64,000 bases of DNA from Mariniblastus fucicola (GTDB taxonomy: Bacteria > Planctomycetota > Planctomycetia > Pirellulales > Pirellulaceae). Of the stretch, positions 1-8,900 are shown piece by piece. Both the position numbers and the translations under genes were made by a program. Every line of letters begins with the position of its first letter. Positions within the stretch are counted from its first letter, which is position 1. A model generated the notes under the pieces. That model was given only the letters and a program-made list of their open reading frames with translations. It searched no databases and was not told the origin of the DNA. The stretch spans positions 3,410,001-3,474,000 of the forward strand of contig NZ_CP042912.1 in assembly GCF_008087665.1 (NCBI RefSeq). Reading direction: 5' to 3'.

Positions 1-58
1 AATCCTGTTGGTTGGCTTGGGAATATTGATACCGCCACTTATTTAATAGGATTTATAG

Positions 59-331
59 ATGTCTGAAAGCGAACAACCCGTCGAACAACAACCTGTTGAA
101 ACACCCGTTGGTGCTCCGGTCAAAAAGAAAGGCATCTCACTGCCGTTTCTCCTCATGGTGCCAATCCTTGCCGTTGGAGCCTATTTCGGTGTGAAGCAGA
201 TCATGTACATGTCGATGCTAAACGATATGAGCCAGGAAACGAACAAGCCAATCGAAATTGATCCGCGGACTCCGGAAGAACGGGGCCTCAACATCGACGC
301 TGTCGGTGCTGCGGCGTCTCCAAAGACGTAG
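59..331 (+). CDS. Small single-span membrane protein of unknown function
   Basis: This 90-residue protein is not recognised. An acidic, Pro/Gln-rich N-terminus (about residues 1-20) is followed by a short basic patch (KKK near 22-24) and one hydrophobic segment (about 27-45), so it is probably a single-pass membrane protein with a short C-terminal tail. An AGGA lies 7 nt before the ATG, which supports this start. It stands alone on the plus strand; the next gene runs the other way and ends about 210 bases downstream. Small proteins of this build are common in planctomycetes, but nothing in the sequence suggests a specific role. Confidence 0.6.
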   Translation: MSESEQPVEQQPVETPVGAPVKKKGISLPFLLMVPILAVGAYFGVKQIMYMSMLNDMSQETNKPIEIDPRTPEERGLNIDAVGAAASPKT

Positions 332-478
332 TCTGGTTGTCGGCAGAATCGTTCACGGCTCGACTCATTCGGGCCGGTCGATTGCGGCCATCCATGGTTA
401 AGCGAGGGCAGATCGCGACGCTCGATATTCGATGCTGGTTGAGCTGGTTGAGCTGATTGGCTGCCCGAGCTCGATGCA

Positions 479-509
479 TAAAAAAACGCGGGCCAACCTG
501 GACCCGCGT
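479..509 (-). terminator. Rho-independent terminator of the secretin-like gene
   Basis: Read on the minus strand, a GC-rich stem (ACGCGGG pairing with CCCGCGT, plus two inner G-C pairs around a small bulge) is followed directly by a run of seven T. It lies about 35 bases after the stop codon of the minus-strand secretin-like gene. Confidence 0.85.
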
Positions 510-542
510 CATCGTCTTTAGTTCTATTTTGGCACTCGTGTA

Positions 543-3359
543 CTATCGGCCGCCACGACCTCCGCCGCCGCCTCCGCCACCACGACCGCCTCCTCCTCCG
601 CCGCCGCCACCGCGTCCTCCACCTCCGCCGCCGCGTGTTCCGCCGCCGCCTTGGTTTCCACCACGGGCTCGCATCATCTGGATGAAGTTGTTTCTGGCTT
701 CAGCTTGCTGCTTCGCCTGAGCCGCTTGGGCTGCGGAATTGTCGTTGCCGGCCGTCTTCTTGGCCGCGGCACCGTCTTCGCCTTCAGTCGCCGGTTCCGC
801 GTCGCTGCCGATGATTTCGATTTTGTCTTTCCCCAGCAAGTTTTGCAGCATTCTCGCCATCTCGGCACCGTTTGCGCCCTTCATGTCGTACTGCTTCATC
901 ATGCGAGGCTCTTCAACTTCCGGCTGGTCAAGTGCGGCGACCAGAGCCTCGACCTGGATGAAAATGAACTTCGGCCCCATGAACAACAAAGTACTGGTTT
1001 TTTCGTCGACCGACAGATAGCCACGTGGCTTGACTTCTTCAGCTTCGCCTCCGCCGCCGCCTTTGCCGCCCTTGGTCAGCTGCTGCATCATCTTCATCAT
1101 GTTTGCAGCTTCATTGCCGCCACCGCCGCCCTGACTCGCTTCGGCATCCGAAAAGTAGACCGCCATCAGTGTTTCGATCTGCGTCTTCATGTCGTTAGGG
1201 TCACGATGTTGAACCAGAATGGAGTAGATTTGTCCCGCCGTTTCAGGATTGTGAGGTGGCGTTGAAATGTCGAACAATTCAACCGCCGCGTCAATCAACG
1301 CCAGATCCGCTGTTGTAGCGCCGGTAACCCAAAGATAGTTCAGTCTCCCATCGATACCGATTTGCACATCGCCTTCGAGCGTCGCCGAAACAGCATCACC
1401 GCCGCCACCGCCAAACAGTGCATCGACCATTCCACCGCCAGCGTCTCCCATCACGTTGTCAGCGATACCGCCGAGCAAACCAGCGCCTCCGCCTCCTCCG
1501 CCACCACCGATGCCGTACATGCTTTCGAGAAGCGACTTCATGTAGCTGGCTTGGCAATGCCGCAGCTGATAAACGGTAGGCTTGGCATTTTCAGCTTCCA
1601 CATCCATAAGTTGGTCAATCAAAAACGCCGCATCGTCGCCCGCGTCCAGGTCATCGGACTCGATAATGATGCCAAACTCGGTTCCCCAGACTCGTACCGG
1701 AGCTCCAGGAATCGATTCAATTTGTTCTGGAAGTTGATAAGTGTCTTCTTTTTGGTTAATTGCGTCTCCGGGCGATGGTTCGTCCGGTGTCTGCAACATC
1801 GCGGTCGAAAGTCGCAGTGTTGCGGACGGGAACAAAGCAACGGCGACCTCAGTCAGGCGATCGCGAATTACCGAGCTCTGGTCACGCTTGGGCGGCAACT
1901 CGTTCTCACGCTGACGGAAAAGGCTGCTTTCGTCTGATTCCGGTGCCGATGGAGGTCGGACATCGAACAGGTTTTCCCGGCTCATCGTTGGCCAATAGTC
2001 AGGAAGTTCGCCCAAAATCCGGTCTCGGTTTCCCGCGTCCATTTTGATCACACGTCGTCGTGTTCGCAGACCATCGGTCACGGGAGCCGCGTTGCGATCC
2101 AGCTCCGCAATGATCTCTCTGGCTTCGGTAACCTGAGCTGGCGTACCACGCAACATGATGAAATCACGATCCGTGTTGGCCAACATGCTGACTTTGTCGC
2201 TCGCATTTTCGGCTGTTATCCCAAGAATCGTTTGACAGGCCAGCAGAATGTCGCCGGCGTCCCCATTGGTCAATTGCACTGTGGCGAAGCCACCACTGTT
2301 GGATTCCTGCAAGCCAAGATAGTTCTCTACGATTGCGTGATCAGCAGCTTTGCCCATCACCGTGATCTTTCCGGTTTCAGATCCCTGAATGACGCGAGCT
2401 CCGTTTCCTTCGTCGAACAGCAATCGGTCAATCACCTCGAAAGATTCCTTGCTGTCGCGAGGAACCAGATACTGTCGCAGCGTGATTGGATCTTCCGCCG
2501 ACTCTTCTACCTTTTTGACTTCAACGTCAAAGATTGCGGCCGCCTGTTCGATATCGCGAATCATGGACGGCGTTCCGCGAATGACGATTCGTTGAGAACC
2601 TGGAGTCGGATCAACGATCAGAGTCAAAGTACCGTCGTCGTTGCGATAGTTTTCGTCCAGGCCATGGATGGCGCTAACCTGTTGCAGGAACAGGTCAGCG
2701 TTGATGTGTTTCAAATACAGATCCGAGTAAGTCGGCGTGCCACTCATTTTGGCGCGACTAATAATGTCCCGGATAAACCGCAGGTTCTCACCGGATTCGC
2801 GGACAAACAATTCATTCGTATCGGGGTAAGTTTCAAAGTAACGTTCGTTATACGACTGAACACGCTGCTTCACCTGGCTTTCGATATCGTCCAGGTTCAG
2901 GCCGGAGATATCGAACATCACTTGAAGCGGTTCGTACTTTCCGCGGCTGTCCAGCTGGGAAACGTCAATCGTCTCGACCAGTTCAGCAGGTAGTTCGCGA
3001 CCGGCATCGACCAGATAGAGTTTGCTTCCGTTTCGAAGCAAAGTCTTCGGAGGATTGCTCAATCGAAGCTTATGGTTGATTTCGTCGATGGCTTCCACGG
3101 ACGACAGCGGACGATCGCTTACGAGGCTGAAGCTGCCTTCCGGATATTGGTCGACTGGATCGAGGATAAAGCCCGTTTCGGTGGCGAACCATTCGATGAC
3201 GGTCGGCCACGGAGCGTTTTTCCAGTTAAACTCGAGTCCTTCACTTTGCGTTACCGCTGATTTTTCCTGAAACGGAGAGGCGATAGCTGAAGGAGAAATC
3301 GAAACAGAAACGACAGCCGCGAGTGCGACCAAAACAAGCTGATTGGGTGAGACTTTCAT
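543..3359 (-). CDS. Secretin-like N-domain repeat protein with glycine-rich tail
   Basis: A secreted protein of about 938 residues. The start at 3359 is preferred over an ATG four codons upstream, because a GGAG lies just before it and the signal peptide then begins cleanly (hydrophobic stretch about 8-25, cleavage near Ala). The body contains several beta-alpha-beta units resembling the secretin N1/NolW domains of GspD-type proteins (for example around the D-R-D-F-I-M-L-R-G-T segment), but the conserved C-terminal secretin barrel domain is not apparent. Poly-Gly stretches interrupt the second half, and the last about 45 residues are almost only Gly with regularly spaced Arg. It may be a planctomycete-specific periplasmic or outer-membrane protein related to type II secretion; the export role is inferred. 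It is divergent from tsaD and ends at a strong terminator. Confidence 0.7.
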   Translation of the reverse strand: MKVSPNQLVLVALAAVVSVSISPSAIASPFQEKSAVTQSEGLEFNWKNAPWPTVIEWFATETGFILDPVDQYPEGSFSLVSDRPLSSVEAIDEINHKLRLSNPPKTLLRNGSKLYLVDAGRELPAELVETIDVSQLDSRGKYEPLQVMFDISGLNLDDIESQVKQRVQSYNERYFETYPDTNELFVRESGENLRFIRDIISRAKMSGTPTYSDLYLKHINADLFLQQVSAIHGLDENYRNDDGTLTLIVDPTPGSQRIVIRGTPSMIRDIEQAAAIFDVEVKKVEESAEDPITLRQYLVPRDSKESFEVIDRLLFDEGNGARVIQGSETGKITVMGKAADHAIVENYLGLQESNSGGFATVQLTNGDAGDILLACQTILGITAENASDKVSMLANTDRDFIMLRGTPAQVTEAREIIAELDRNAAPVTDGLRTRRRVIKMDAGNRDRILGELPDYWPTMSRENLFDVRPPSAPESDESSLFRQRENELPPKRDQSSVIRDRLTEVAVALFPSATLRLSTAMLQTPDEPSPGDAINQKEDTYQLPEQIESIPGAPVRVWGTEFGIIIESDDLDAGDDAAFLIDQLMDVEAENAKPTVYQLRHCQASYMKSLLESMYGIGGGGGGGGAGLLGGIADNVMGDAGGGMVDALFGGGGGDAVSATLEGDVQIGIDGRLNYLWVTGATTADLALIDAAVELFDISTPPHNPETAGQIYSILVQHRDPNDMKTQIETLMAVYFSDAEASQGGGGGNEAANMMKMMQQLTKGGKGGGGGEAEEVKPRGYLSVDEKTSTLLFMGPKFIFIQVEALVAALDQPEVEEPRMMKQYDMKGANGAEMARMLQNLLGKDKIEIIGSDAEPATEGEDGAAAKKTAGNDNSAAQAAQAKQQAEARNNFIQMMRARGGNQGGGGTRGGGGGGRGGGGGGGGGRGGGGGGGGRGGR

Positions 3360-3629
3360 ATGACTCCGCATCCTTTGGATAGGTACCGTTACAGTCTAAG
3401 TTGCCGTTAACTGCTGTTCCAGCGAACTTGGTAGCGGCGAGGCGATTTGTGCGGACGCACTGCGATGATCGCCCGAACCTGAATATGCGGCCTGGGAGGC
3501 CAACCGGTTGCGGACGTACAACCTGCGGGACCAGAACACCCGGCCCTCTTCAGTATTCCGATACGGGAACTTAAACTCGTGTTTTACCCCCAAGTTTCGG
3601 ATTTCCGCCCAGAAGCCAAAAATCTCCCT

Positions 3630-4673
3630 ATGATCCTGCTGACACTGGAAACAACTTGTGACGAAACGGCTGCGGCTATCGTCAACGACAGTTTGAAAGT
3701 TCTGTCTGGCGTCGTCGCTTCCCAAGCAAAGCTGCACGAAATCTACAAAGGCGTCGTACCCGAAATCGCAGCCCGGGCTCACGTCGAACGGATCTTGCCC
3801 GTAATCGACGAAACGCTTAAGGCAGCTGATCTGACACTCGACGACATTGATGCGATCGCTGTCGCCAATACGCCTGGTCTTTCGGGCTCTTTGCTGGTCG
3901 GACTGACTGCGGCCAAAGCGTTATGCTTTGCCAAAGACATACCTTTGATCGCCGTGAACCACCTGCACGCACATGTGTACGCTTGCCAGTTCGCCAGCGA
4001 GACTCCGATCTATCCGTGCGTCGGACTGGTCGTCAGCGGAGGCCACACGCATCTATATCACTACGAAAGCGCCATCGAGAGCCGGTTTCTGGGTGGAACG
4101 ATCGACGACGCCGCGGGAGAAGCTTTCGACAAAGTCGCCAGTATGTTGGGATTGCCGTACCCGGGTGGCCCGTCGATCTCGAAAGTCGCCGTCGACGGTG
4201 ACAAAGATGCGATCAAGTTTCCGCGCAGCTTTTTGAAAGAGGATCGCATCGCGTTCAGCTTCAGCGGACTCAAGACCGCGGTCCGCTATGCGATCACGGG
4301 ACCCGGGAAATTTGATCTGGACAATGTGTCGTTGACGCCAGAGCGAGTCGCCGACCTTGCGGCAAGTTTCCAACAAGCGGTGGTTGATTGTTTGGTCGCC
4401 AAAAGCGTTCAGGCGGTTGAACAGTGTGCCGCGAAAGACGCGCCACGAAGACTCTGTGTCGGCGGCGGTGTGGCAGCAAATCGTGTCTTTCGCGAACAGC
4501 TAAAACAACAGTGCGAGCTGAAGAATATTGAATTGCATTTTGCAGCCCTTGAGCATTGCACCGACAACGCGGTGATGGGCGCAATCGCGGTCGAGCGTTT
4601 CAAAGCTGGACTGTTTGAGGACATGAGTCTGGACATTTTGCCGGGCTTGATCCGCGAACCGAAGGCAGGGTAG
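3630..4673 (+). CDS. tsaD: tRNA N6-threonylcarbamoyladenosine transferase TsaD
   Basis: TsaD transfers threonylcarbamoyl from threonylcarbamoyl-AMP to A37 of ANN-decoding tRNAs, working with TsaB and TsaE in the cytoplasm. Recognisable features are the N-terminal LETTCDET ATPase-fold motif, the metal-binding HLHAH motif near residue 110, the VSGGHTHL segment, and the GGGVAAN motif near 275. From the ATG at 3630 the protein has 347 residues, close to the usual length. A GTG 51 bases upstream would add 17 residues that match nothing in the family, so the ATG is preferred. The gene is followed after 4 bases by an acyltransferase-like gene, suggesting cotranscription without an obvious functional link. 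Confidence 0.95.
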   Translation: MILLTLETTCDETAAAIVNDSLKVLSGVVASQAKLHEIYKGVVPEIAARAHVERILPVIDETLKAADLTLDDIDAIAVANTPGLSGSLLVGLTAAKALCFAKDIPLIAVNHLHAHVYACQFASETPIYPCVGLVVSGGHTHLYHYESAIESRFLGGTIDDAAGEAFDKVASMLGLPYPGGPSISKVAVDGDKDAIKFPRSFLKEDRIAFSFSGLKTAVRYAITGPGKFDLDNVSLTPERVADLAASFQQAVVDCLVAKSVQAVEQCAAKDAPRRLCVGGGVAANRVFREQLKQQCELKNIELHFAALEHCTDNAVMGAIAVERFKAGLFEDMSLDILPGLIREPKAG

Positions 4674-4677
4674 GGCG

Positions 4678-6153
4678 TTGGCGAAGAAAGACAGCGACTC
4701 CCAGACGGAGTTCGACGCGCGCATTCGAATGACTTCGATGGAAACGTTCCACCTGCACAGCTCAAGTGGTCCGTGGCCGAACTGCGTTACCGCTCGTGTG
4801 CGATTCCGTGGGCCGATCGATGTCGCTGTGGCCAGGCAAGCGTGGCTTCATTGTGTGGCCCGACAAAGACATGCGGTTTGGCCGATTGAATCGCTGAACG
4901 GTTGGCCAAAATGGAGCACTGGGGACGCCGAGGAACGTCTGGGTGAACTTGCGGAAGCTTCTTTCCATGATGTCGAGTTTGACCGATTGCCGGATCGCGA
5001 AATCGATTTGGAACTGCCGTTCATGAATGATCGTGGCCTGCCGAAAGTCGAAGCGACTGATCGCGCAGGATTTGGACTGTGGTGCGTGCGCTGCAAATCA
5101 AATGATGACGTTACGCTTATCTTCGCCGCCGACCACGCACTCGCCGACGGTGCTGCAGCGATCACATTCATTCGCGATTGGATGCTGGTTTATCACAATC
5201 TGGTAGCCGAAAACGAAATTGATCGCGGGCTAGTGAAACTGGATTGGCAACGTTGGAAGTCTCGCAGCCACCTTGGGCTGTTTCGCTGGTCGTTCCTCAA
5301 GTTCCTGCCTTGCCAGGCGATCGGGCTGTTCGGAGCGACGAAGTTTATCTTCAGAAAGTTCTCCACGATCGAAGCTGCGGATTCGACGGTCTCGACATCT
5401 GAGACACGGTCTCCCGGAATTATTGGCAGTGACGTCTCGCCGCAATTGTTGGCCGAACTGAACGATCGAGCAGACCGTTTGGGGGTTTCTACGAACTCTT
5501 TGTTGATGACGGCGCTTTTTCGCGCGATGAAACGCGTCCGTAGTTCACTCGAATCGGGAACGTCGACGCGATCCTTTTGGTCAGAACGAAAATGGATTCG
5601 CCTGGTGTTGCCAATCAGCATCCGCGGTGTGGCGGACAGAAAGCTGCCGTGTGCGAATCGGGCCTCTCTGGTTCAAATCGAACGAACCTTCGAACAGGTG
5701 GCGAACGCGGATGCTGCCGCGCAGACGATCGACCGGGAGGTTCGGATCATCATGGGCTTCAAGCTGGATCACGTATTTCTGATCGCAATTCGCATGATCA
5801 GCGTCGTACCGGTCGCGTTGCGCTTCGTGGCTCGCAATCAGAAATCTCGCGGTACCGCGGTGTTTACAAACCTGGGAGAACCGTTTCGGAAAACGCGAGC
5901 CTGCAATTTCCGCGAAGTCGGAAACCTTGAGGTGAAGGACTACGATTTGTGTGGACCGGTGCGTTGCGGGACGCCCGTCAATTTTTCATGGAGCACGTTT
6001 CGCAAACGGGTCGGCTCCGAAATGCAGACGCATGGACGAATTTCACTACACTTCGATCGGGCGATCGTCGACGACCGAACTGCCGACATGATGCAGCAGG
6101 CTTTCGCGAAAGAACTTCAGGATGTCGCGCAGTTTGGCGGATCGACACGATAA
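4678..6153 (+). CDS. Condensation-domain/WS-DGAT-like acyltransferase
   Basis: A 491-residue protein with a DHALADG segment near residue 161, which fits the HxxxDG catalytic motif of the CoA-dependent acyltransferase superfamily (condensation domains, wax ester synthases, alcohol acetyltransferases). The motif His would act as general base for acyl transfer. No adenylation or carrier domains are attached, so it is not an NRPS module. The TTG at 4678 lies 4 bases after tsaD; an ATG at 4729 (residue 18) is an alternative start. The substrate cannot be deduced. The superfamily call rests on the motif and protein size. Confidence 0.65.
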   Translation: MAKKDSDSQTEFDARIRMTSMETFHLHSSSGPWPNCVTARVRFRGPIDVAVARQAWLHCVARQRHAVWPIESLNGWPKWSTGDAEERLGELAEASFHDVEFDRLPDREIDLELPFMNDRGLPKVEATDRAGFGLWCVRCKSNDDVTLIFAADHALADGAAAITFIRDWMLVYHNLVAENEIDRGLVKLDWQRWKSRSHLGLFRWSFLKFLPCQAIGLFGATKFIFRKFSTIEAADSTVSTSETRSPGIIGSDVSPQLLAELNDRADRLGVSTNSLLMTALFRAMKRVRSSLESGTSTRSFWSERKWIRLVLPISIRGVADRKLPCANRASLVQIERTFEQVANADAAAQTIDREVRIIMGFKLDHVFLIAIRMISVVPVALRFVARNQKSRGTAVFTNLGEPFRKTRACNFREVGNLEVKDYDLCGPVRCGTPVNFSWSTFRKRVGSEMQTHGRISLHFDRAIVDDRTADMMQQAFAKELQDVAQFGGSTR

Positions 6154-6182
6154 AGCTCGTCGCCAGTTTCGCGTTCTGATAT

Positions 6183-6188
6183 TACAAT
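6183..6188 (+). promoter_or_regulatory. Possible -10 element before HTH-EIIA gene
   Basis: TACAAT followed by GCC lies 40 bases before the chosen ATG. The same TACAATGCC string precedes the decarboxylase gene at 13900. No good -35 box is visible at either site, so this is a weak promoter call. Confidence 0.25.
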
Positions 6189-6227
6189 GCCCGTTTCCCG
6201 TTGTCGTGTCACTCATTTTTTCTGCTC

Positions 6228-6938
6228 ATGTCCAACGAAGATTTTGACCTCGCCTCGCTCGCCGAGTTCCTGCACATCACTCCGGCTGAAGCCCGTAAAA
6301 TGGCCGAACGAGGACGTGTTCCGGGAAAGAAAATTGCAGGACAGTGGCGCTTCTTCAGCGCTGAAATCCACTCGTGGTTCGAAGATCGGATCGGAGTCTC
6401 GGACGAGCAGGAATTGGCGGAAGTAGAGAAAGTTCTTGAGATTCAGTCCACGAAGCAGATCGTCGATGAGTTTCATATTCCGGACATGATGCCGGAGAGC
6501 CTGGTTTTCGTTCCGCTGTTGGCTCGGACGAAACCGAAAGTCATCCAATTGTTGTGCGACAGCGTCGCGGCCACGGGCTCGTTGTGGGATCCCGAGAAAA
6601 TGGGCGACGCGATTCGCAAACGTGAAGACCTGCATCCGACCGCGCTTGAAAATGGTGTGGCGATGCTGCACCCTCGTCGGCCCATGACCAACATCATTGG
6701 CGAAGCATTTATCGGGCTTGGGGTAACAACCAACGGAATCGCGTTCGGTGGCCCTCGCGGAACATTGACCGATGTGTTTTTTCTGATCGGGTCGACCGAT
6801 GAAGCCGTGCACCTTCGCGTCCTGGCGAGGCTAAGTCGGCTGATTCAGGAACCGGAGTTTTTGGACACGCTCCGATCGACCGACAATTCGTCCGATGCCC
6901 ATCGTTGCATCATTGAGTTTGACGAACGCCTGGATTGA
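6228..6938 (+). CDS. HTH-EIIA fusion (PtsN-like PTS phosphoacceptor with DNA-binding domain)
   Basis: The 236-residue protein joins two domains. Residues about 5-50 look like an excisionase/MerR-type helix-turn-helix (FLHITPAEARKMAERGRVPG then W-R-F-F), the kind used in helix-turn-helix 17 proteins. Residues about 88-230 look like an EIIA of the fructose/nitrogen type, including GVAMLHPRRP, where the His (about 148) matches the phosphorylated His of PtsN (G-I-A-I-P-H). The ATG at 6228 is chosen because an upstream start adds only an unrelated hydrophobic stub. It could couple PTS phosphorylation state to DNA or protein binding; that role is inferred. Confidence 0.8.
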   Translation: MSNEDFDLASLAEFLHITPAEARKMAERGRVPGKKIAGQWRFFSAEIHSWFEDRIGVSDEQELAEVEKVLEIQSTKQIVDEFHIPDMMPESLVFVPLLARTKPKVIQLLCDSVAATGSLWDPEKMGDAIRKREDLHPTALENGVAMLHPRRPMTNIIGEAFIGLGVTTNGIAFGGPRGTLTDVFFLIGSTDEAVHLRVLARLSRLIQEPEFLDTLRSTDNSSDAHRCIIEFDERLD

Positions 6939-7005
6939 CGTGCTGAAGTCCAAGCCGATACACTGACGTCGCGTCTTTCCATGACTCGCGGGCGGGATCC
7001 ACACG

Positions 7006-7860
7006 ATGAGCACGCTACAGATTCTAATTTCGGGCGACTATTGGCACGGCGACTTTCGCGAACCGTTCTCCAAACTCGAAATCCCCGCCACGATGGTGCC
7101 GCTTGAACGCATCAAATCCGTTGAGGGACAGGCCTTCAATCTGATCGTTCTGGCTCAGTCCCGAAGGGATCAGATGTCGCAGACCGCGATCGATTCTCTG
7201 CGAACGCAATTTCCGGAAGTCCCAATCGTCGTGCTGCTCGGTTCATGGTGCGAAGGCGAAAACCGGTCTGGCACTCCGCTGATTGGAGTCAGCCAAACGA
7301 TGTGGCATCAATGGGAGAGTCGATTTGAGCGGTTTTGCGTTCAGGTGAGTGACGGCGTCCGATCCGATTGGCACCAACCGTTGACGGCTTCTGTTTCTGA
7401 TCGAGTGCGAGACTTTTCGCCAGACGGGGCGATCGTGGAAAAGTTAATCGGGAAAATGGTTGTGGTCAGTTCTGAAGACCGGACAACGGCGGAAACGATT
7501 TCCGAGATGTTGAAAACGTATCAATGTGATTCGCTCTGGGCGGAGGCCGAAACTGACCTGATCGATTCGGCGGACGTTGATGCGATTTGCATCGATGCCA
7601 ATGGCGTCTCGAGCGAGCTTAAGAACAGAATCTCGAATTTCAAAGACCGCTTTGAAGACACCCCGGTTGTCGTCGCGATGAACTTTCCTCGGCAGCAGGA
7701 CATGAACTTACTGTCGCAACTCGGCGTTCAGGAAATCGTTTCGAAGCCCTACACGCATAACGAATTCTTACAGTCACTGTTGCGAGCGCTGGACGCTTCG
7801 ACAGGCTTCGCGGTTCCCAAACCGTCGATATTGTCTCGCAACAGGATGTCACGGCGCTAG
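7006..7860 (+). CDS. Protein with receiver-like domains, function unknown
   Basis: A 284-residue protein not assigned to a known family. The C-terminal half (about 148-265) has the alternating strand-helix layout of a CheY-like receiver: a V-V-V-S-S-E-D start, I-C-I-D-A where the phospho-Asp strand would be, and S-K-P-Y at the Lys position. The N-terminal half (about 4-85) has a weaker version with no clear acidic pocket. No output domain is visible. It follows the HTH-EIIA gene on the same strand after 67 bases, so they may be cotranscribed. It is probably a degenerate or single-domain signalling protein. Confidence 0.5.
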   Translation: MSTLQILISGDYWHGDFREPFSKLEIPATMVPLERIKSVEGQAFNLIVLAQSRRDQMSQTAIDSLRTQFPEVPIVVLLGSWCEGENRSGTPLIGVSQTMWHQWESRFERFCVQVSDGVRSDWHQPLTASVSDRVRDFSPDGAIVEKLIGKMVVVSSEDRTTAETISEMLKTYQCDSLWAEAETDLIDSADVDAICIDANGVSSELKNRISNFKDRFEDTPVVVAMNFPRQQDMNLLSQLGVQEIVSKPYTHNEFLQSLLRALDASTGFAVPKPSILSRNRMSRR

Positions 7861-7959
7861 CGCGGGCGGCGTTTCAGTTGTCCGGTCGAAACCGATGGGC
7901 TGAAACGGCAAAACGAATGCGATGACGAACACACGTCGCACACATGTTCGCACCGTTGC

Positions 7960-8331
7960 CTATCCATCGACCGTCGAATCACCCAGGACTTCTCCGGAAT
8001 ACTTGGCGATCCGCTCGTAAACTTTCTTGGCGGCATCTTCAGGGATCCCGACCTCCTCCAGCGTTTCGATCAGCAGTTCGGTGAATCGGGTCAAATGCTG
8101 GCGTTCAATCCCACGTCCACGATGAACTTCGGCCAGCGAAGTCATCTTTTTCGGTTCTTCGCCACCGAGTGCGATGGTGAAGAAAGCGACCTGCATCTTT
8201 TGCAGTTTCTCGATTTCGACGTTGGCGAAAAATGGCGACAGGATTGGATCGGAAAGAACTCGTTGATAGAAAGCCGTCACCATTTTCTCGATGCTGGGAC
8301 GTCCGCCGATTTGATCAAAAAGTGTATCCAT
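7960..8331 (-). CDS. glbN: Group I truncated haemoglobin
   Basis: A 123-residue truncated haemoglobin. The start at 8331 (MDTLFDQIGG) matches the usual N-terminus of the family; an upstream in-frame ATG adds ten unrelated residues. Features are the L-F-D-x-I-G-G start, F-Y-x-R-V-L-x-D-P-x-L-x-P-F-F (B-helix Tyr/Phe region), and the proximal haem ligand His in A-E-V-H-R-G-R. Members bind O2, NO or act in NO detoxification in the cytoplasm; which applies here is unknown. It stands alone on the minus strand. Confidence 0.92.
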   Translation of the reverse strand: MDTLFDQIGGRPSIEKMVTAFYQRVLSDPILSPFFANVEIEKLQKMQVAFFTIALGGEEPKKMTSLAEVHRGRGIERQHLTRFTELLIETLEEVGIPEDAAKKVYERIAKYSGEVLGDSTVDG

Positions 8332-8558
8332 TCTATTTCCTGCAGTGGGTTGCGATCGCATGACAAAATTGCTGGGAGACTGTGTCTCAAAGTCTAATCA
8401 ATTTCAAGCAATCGTTGTGCCGGGCTGAAAACAGCGTTTTTGAACGAGGAGAAGGCGTGCCGATGTGCGATTCCGCTCGATCTCTGTCGAGTCCGACCAA
8501 GGCCCGCCGAAACAACCTGTGGCTGAGTTGGTGTGCCAGATGTCGCACCGATGGCCGC

Positions 8559-8597
8559 GAAAAAAAGACCGCAGAGCCAAACACTCTACGGTCTTTT
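8559..8597 (-). terminator. Terminator downstream of tRNA-Cys
   Basis: A stem of GACCG-x-AGAG with one mismatch, loop CCAAACA, and flanking A and T runs on both sides, lies immediately after the 3' end of tRNA-Cys on the minus strand (T run at the low-coordinate side). The flanking runs would let it work in both directions. Confidence 0.85.
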
Positions 8598-8601
8598 TGA
8601 G

Positions 8602-8673
8602 AGGCGTCGGCGGGATTCGAACCCGCGATGGTGGATTTGCAATCCACTGCCTTAGCCACTTGGCCACGACGCC
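8602..8673 (-). tRNA. tRNA-Cys (GCA)
   Basis: The minus strand folds into a complete 72-nt cloverleaf: acceptor stem GGCGTCG/CGACGCC, D-stem GCC/GGC, anticodon stem GTGGA/TCCAC with loop TTGCAAA (anticodon GCA at 8638-8640), T-stem GCGGG/CCCGC with loop TTCGAAT. The discriminator base is U, as expected for tRNA-Cys. The 3' CCA is not encoded. A terminator follows directly, so the tRNA is transcribed alone. Confidence 0.97.
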
Positions 8674-8900
8674 AGATACTGCATACGGTAGTGTTAATTT
8701 GGATACCGTCAAGTAGTCTGGGTGGGCTTCACCGATCAGACAGACTTTGAGGATTGCCCTCTGTTACAACCGTCGCTGAAGTAATCTTCGGAACCCTCGA
8801 ATCGCTTCTTGAAGGTCGCTACCGGAAAGATCCATTTTGCCAGCAAATAGTTCGCGCCGCAGACACGAGCCAGCAAATGATAGGAGCCTTGCGTTCGAGG

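Noticed and set aside
457-720. Proline-rich open frame on the plus strand
   Set aside because: It is the antisense of the poly-glycine tail of the secretin-like gene and has no other support.
8465-8716. 83-codon open frame across tRNA-Cys
   Set aside because: It is formed by the tRNA and its terminator read on the opposite strand.
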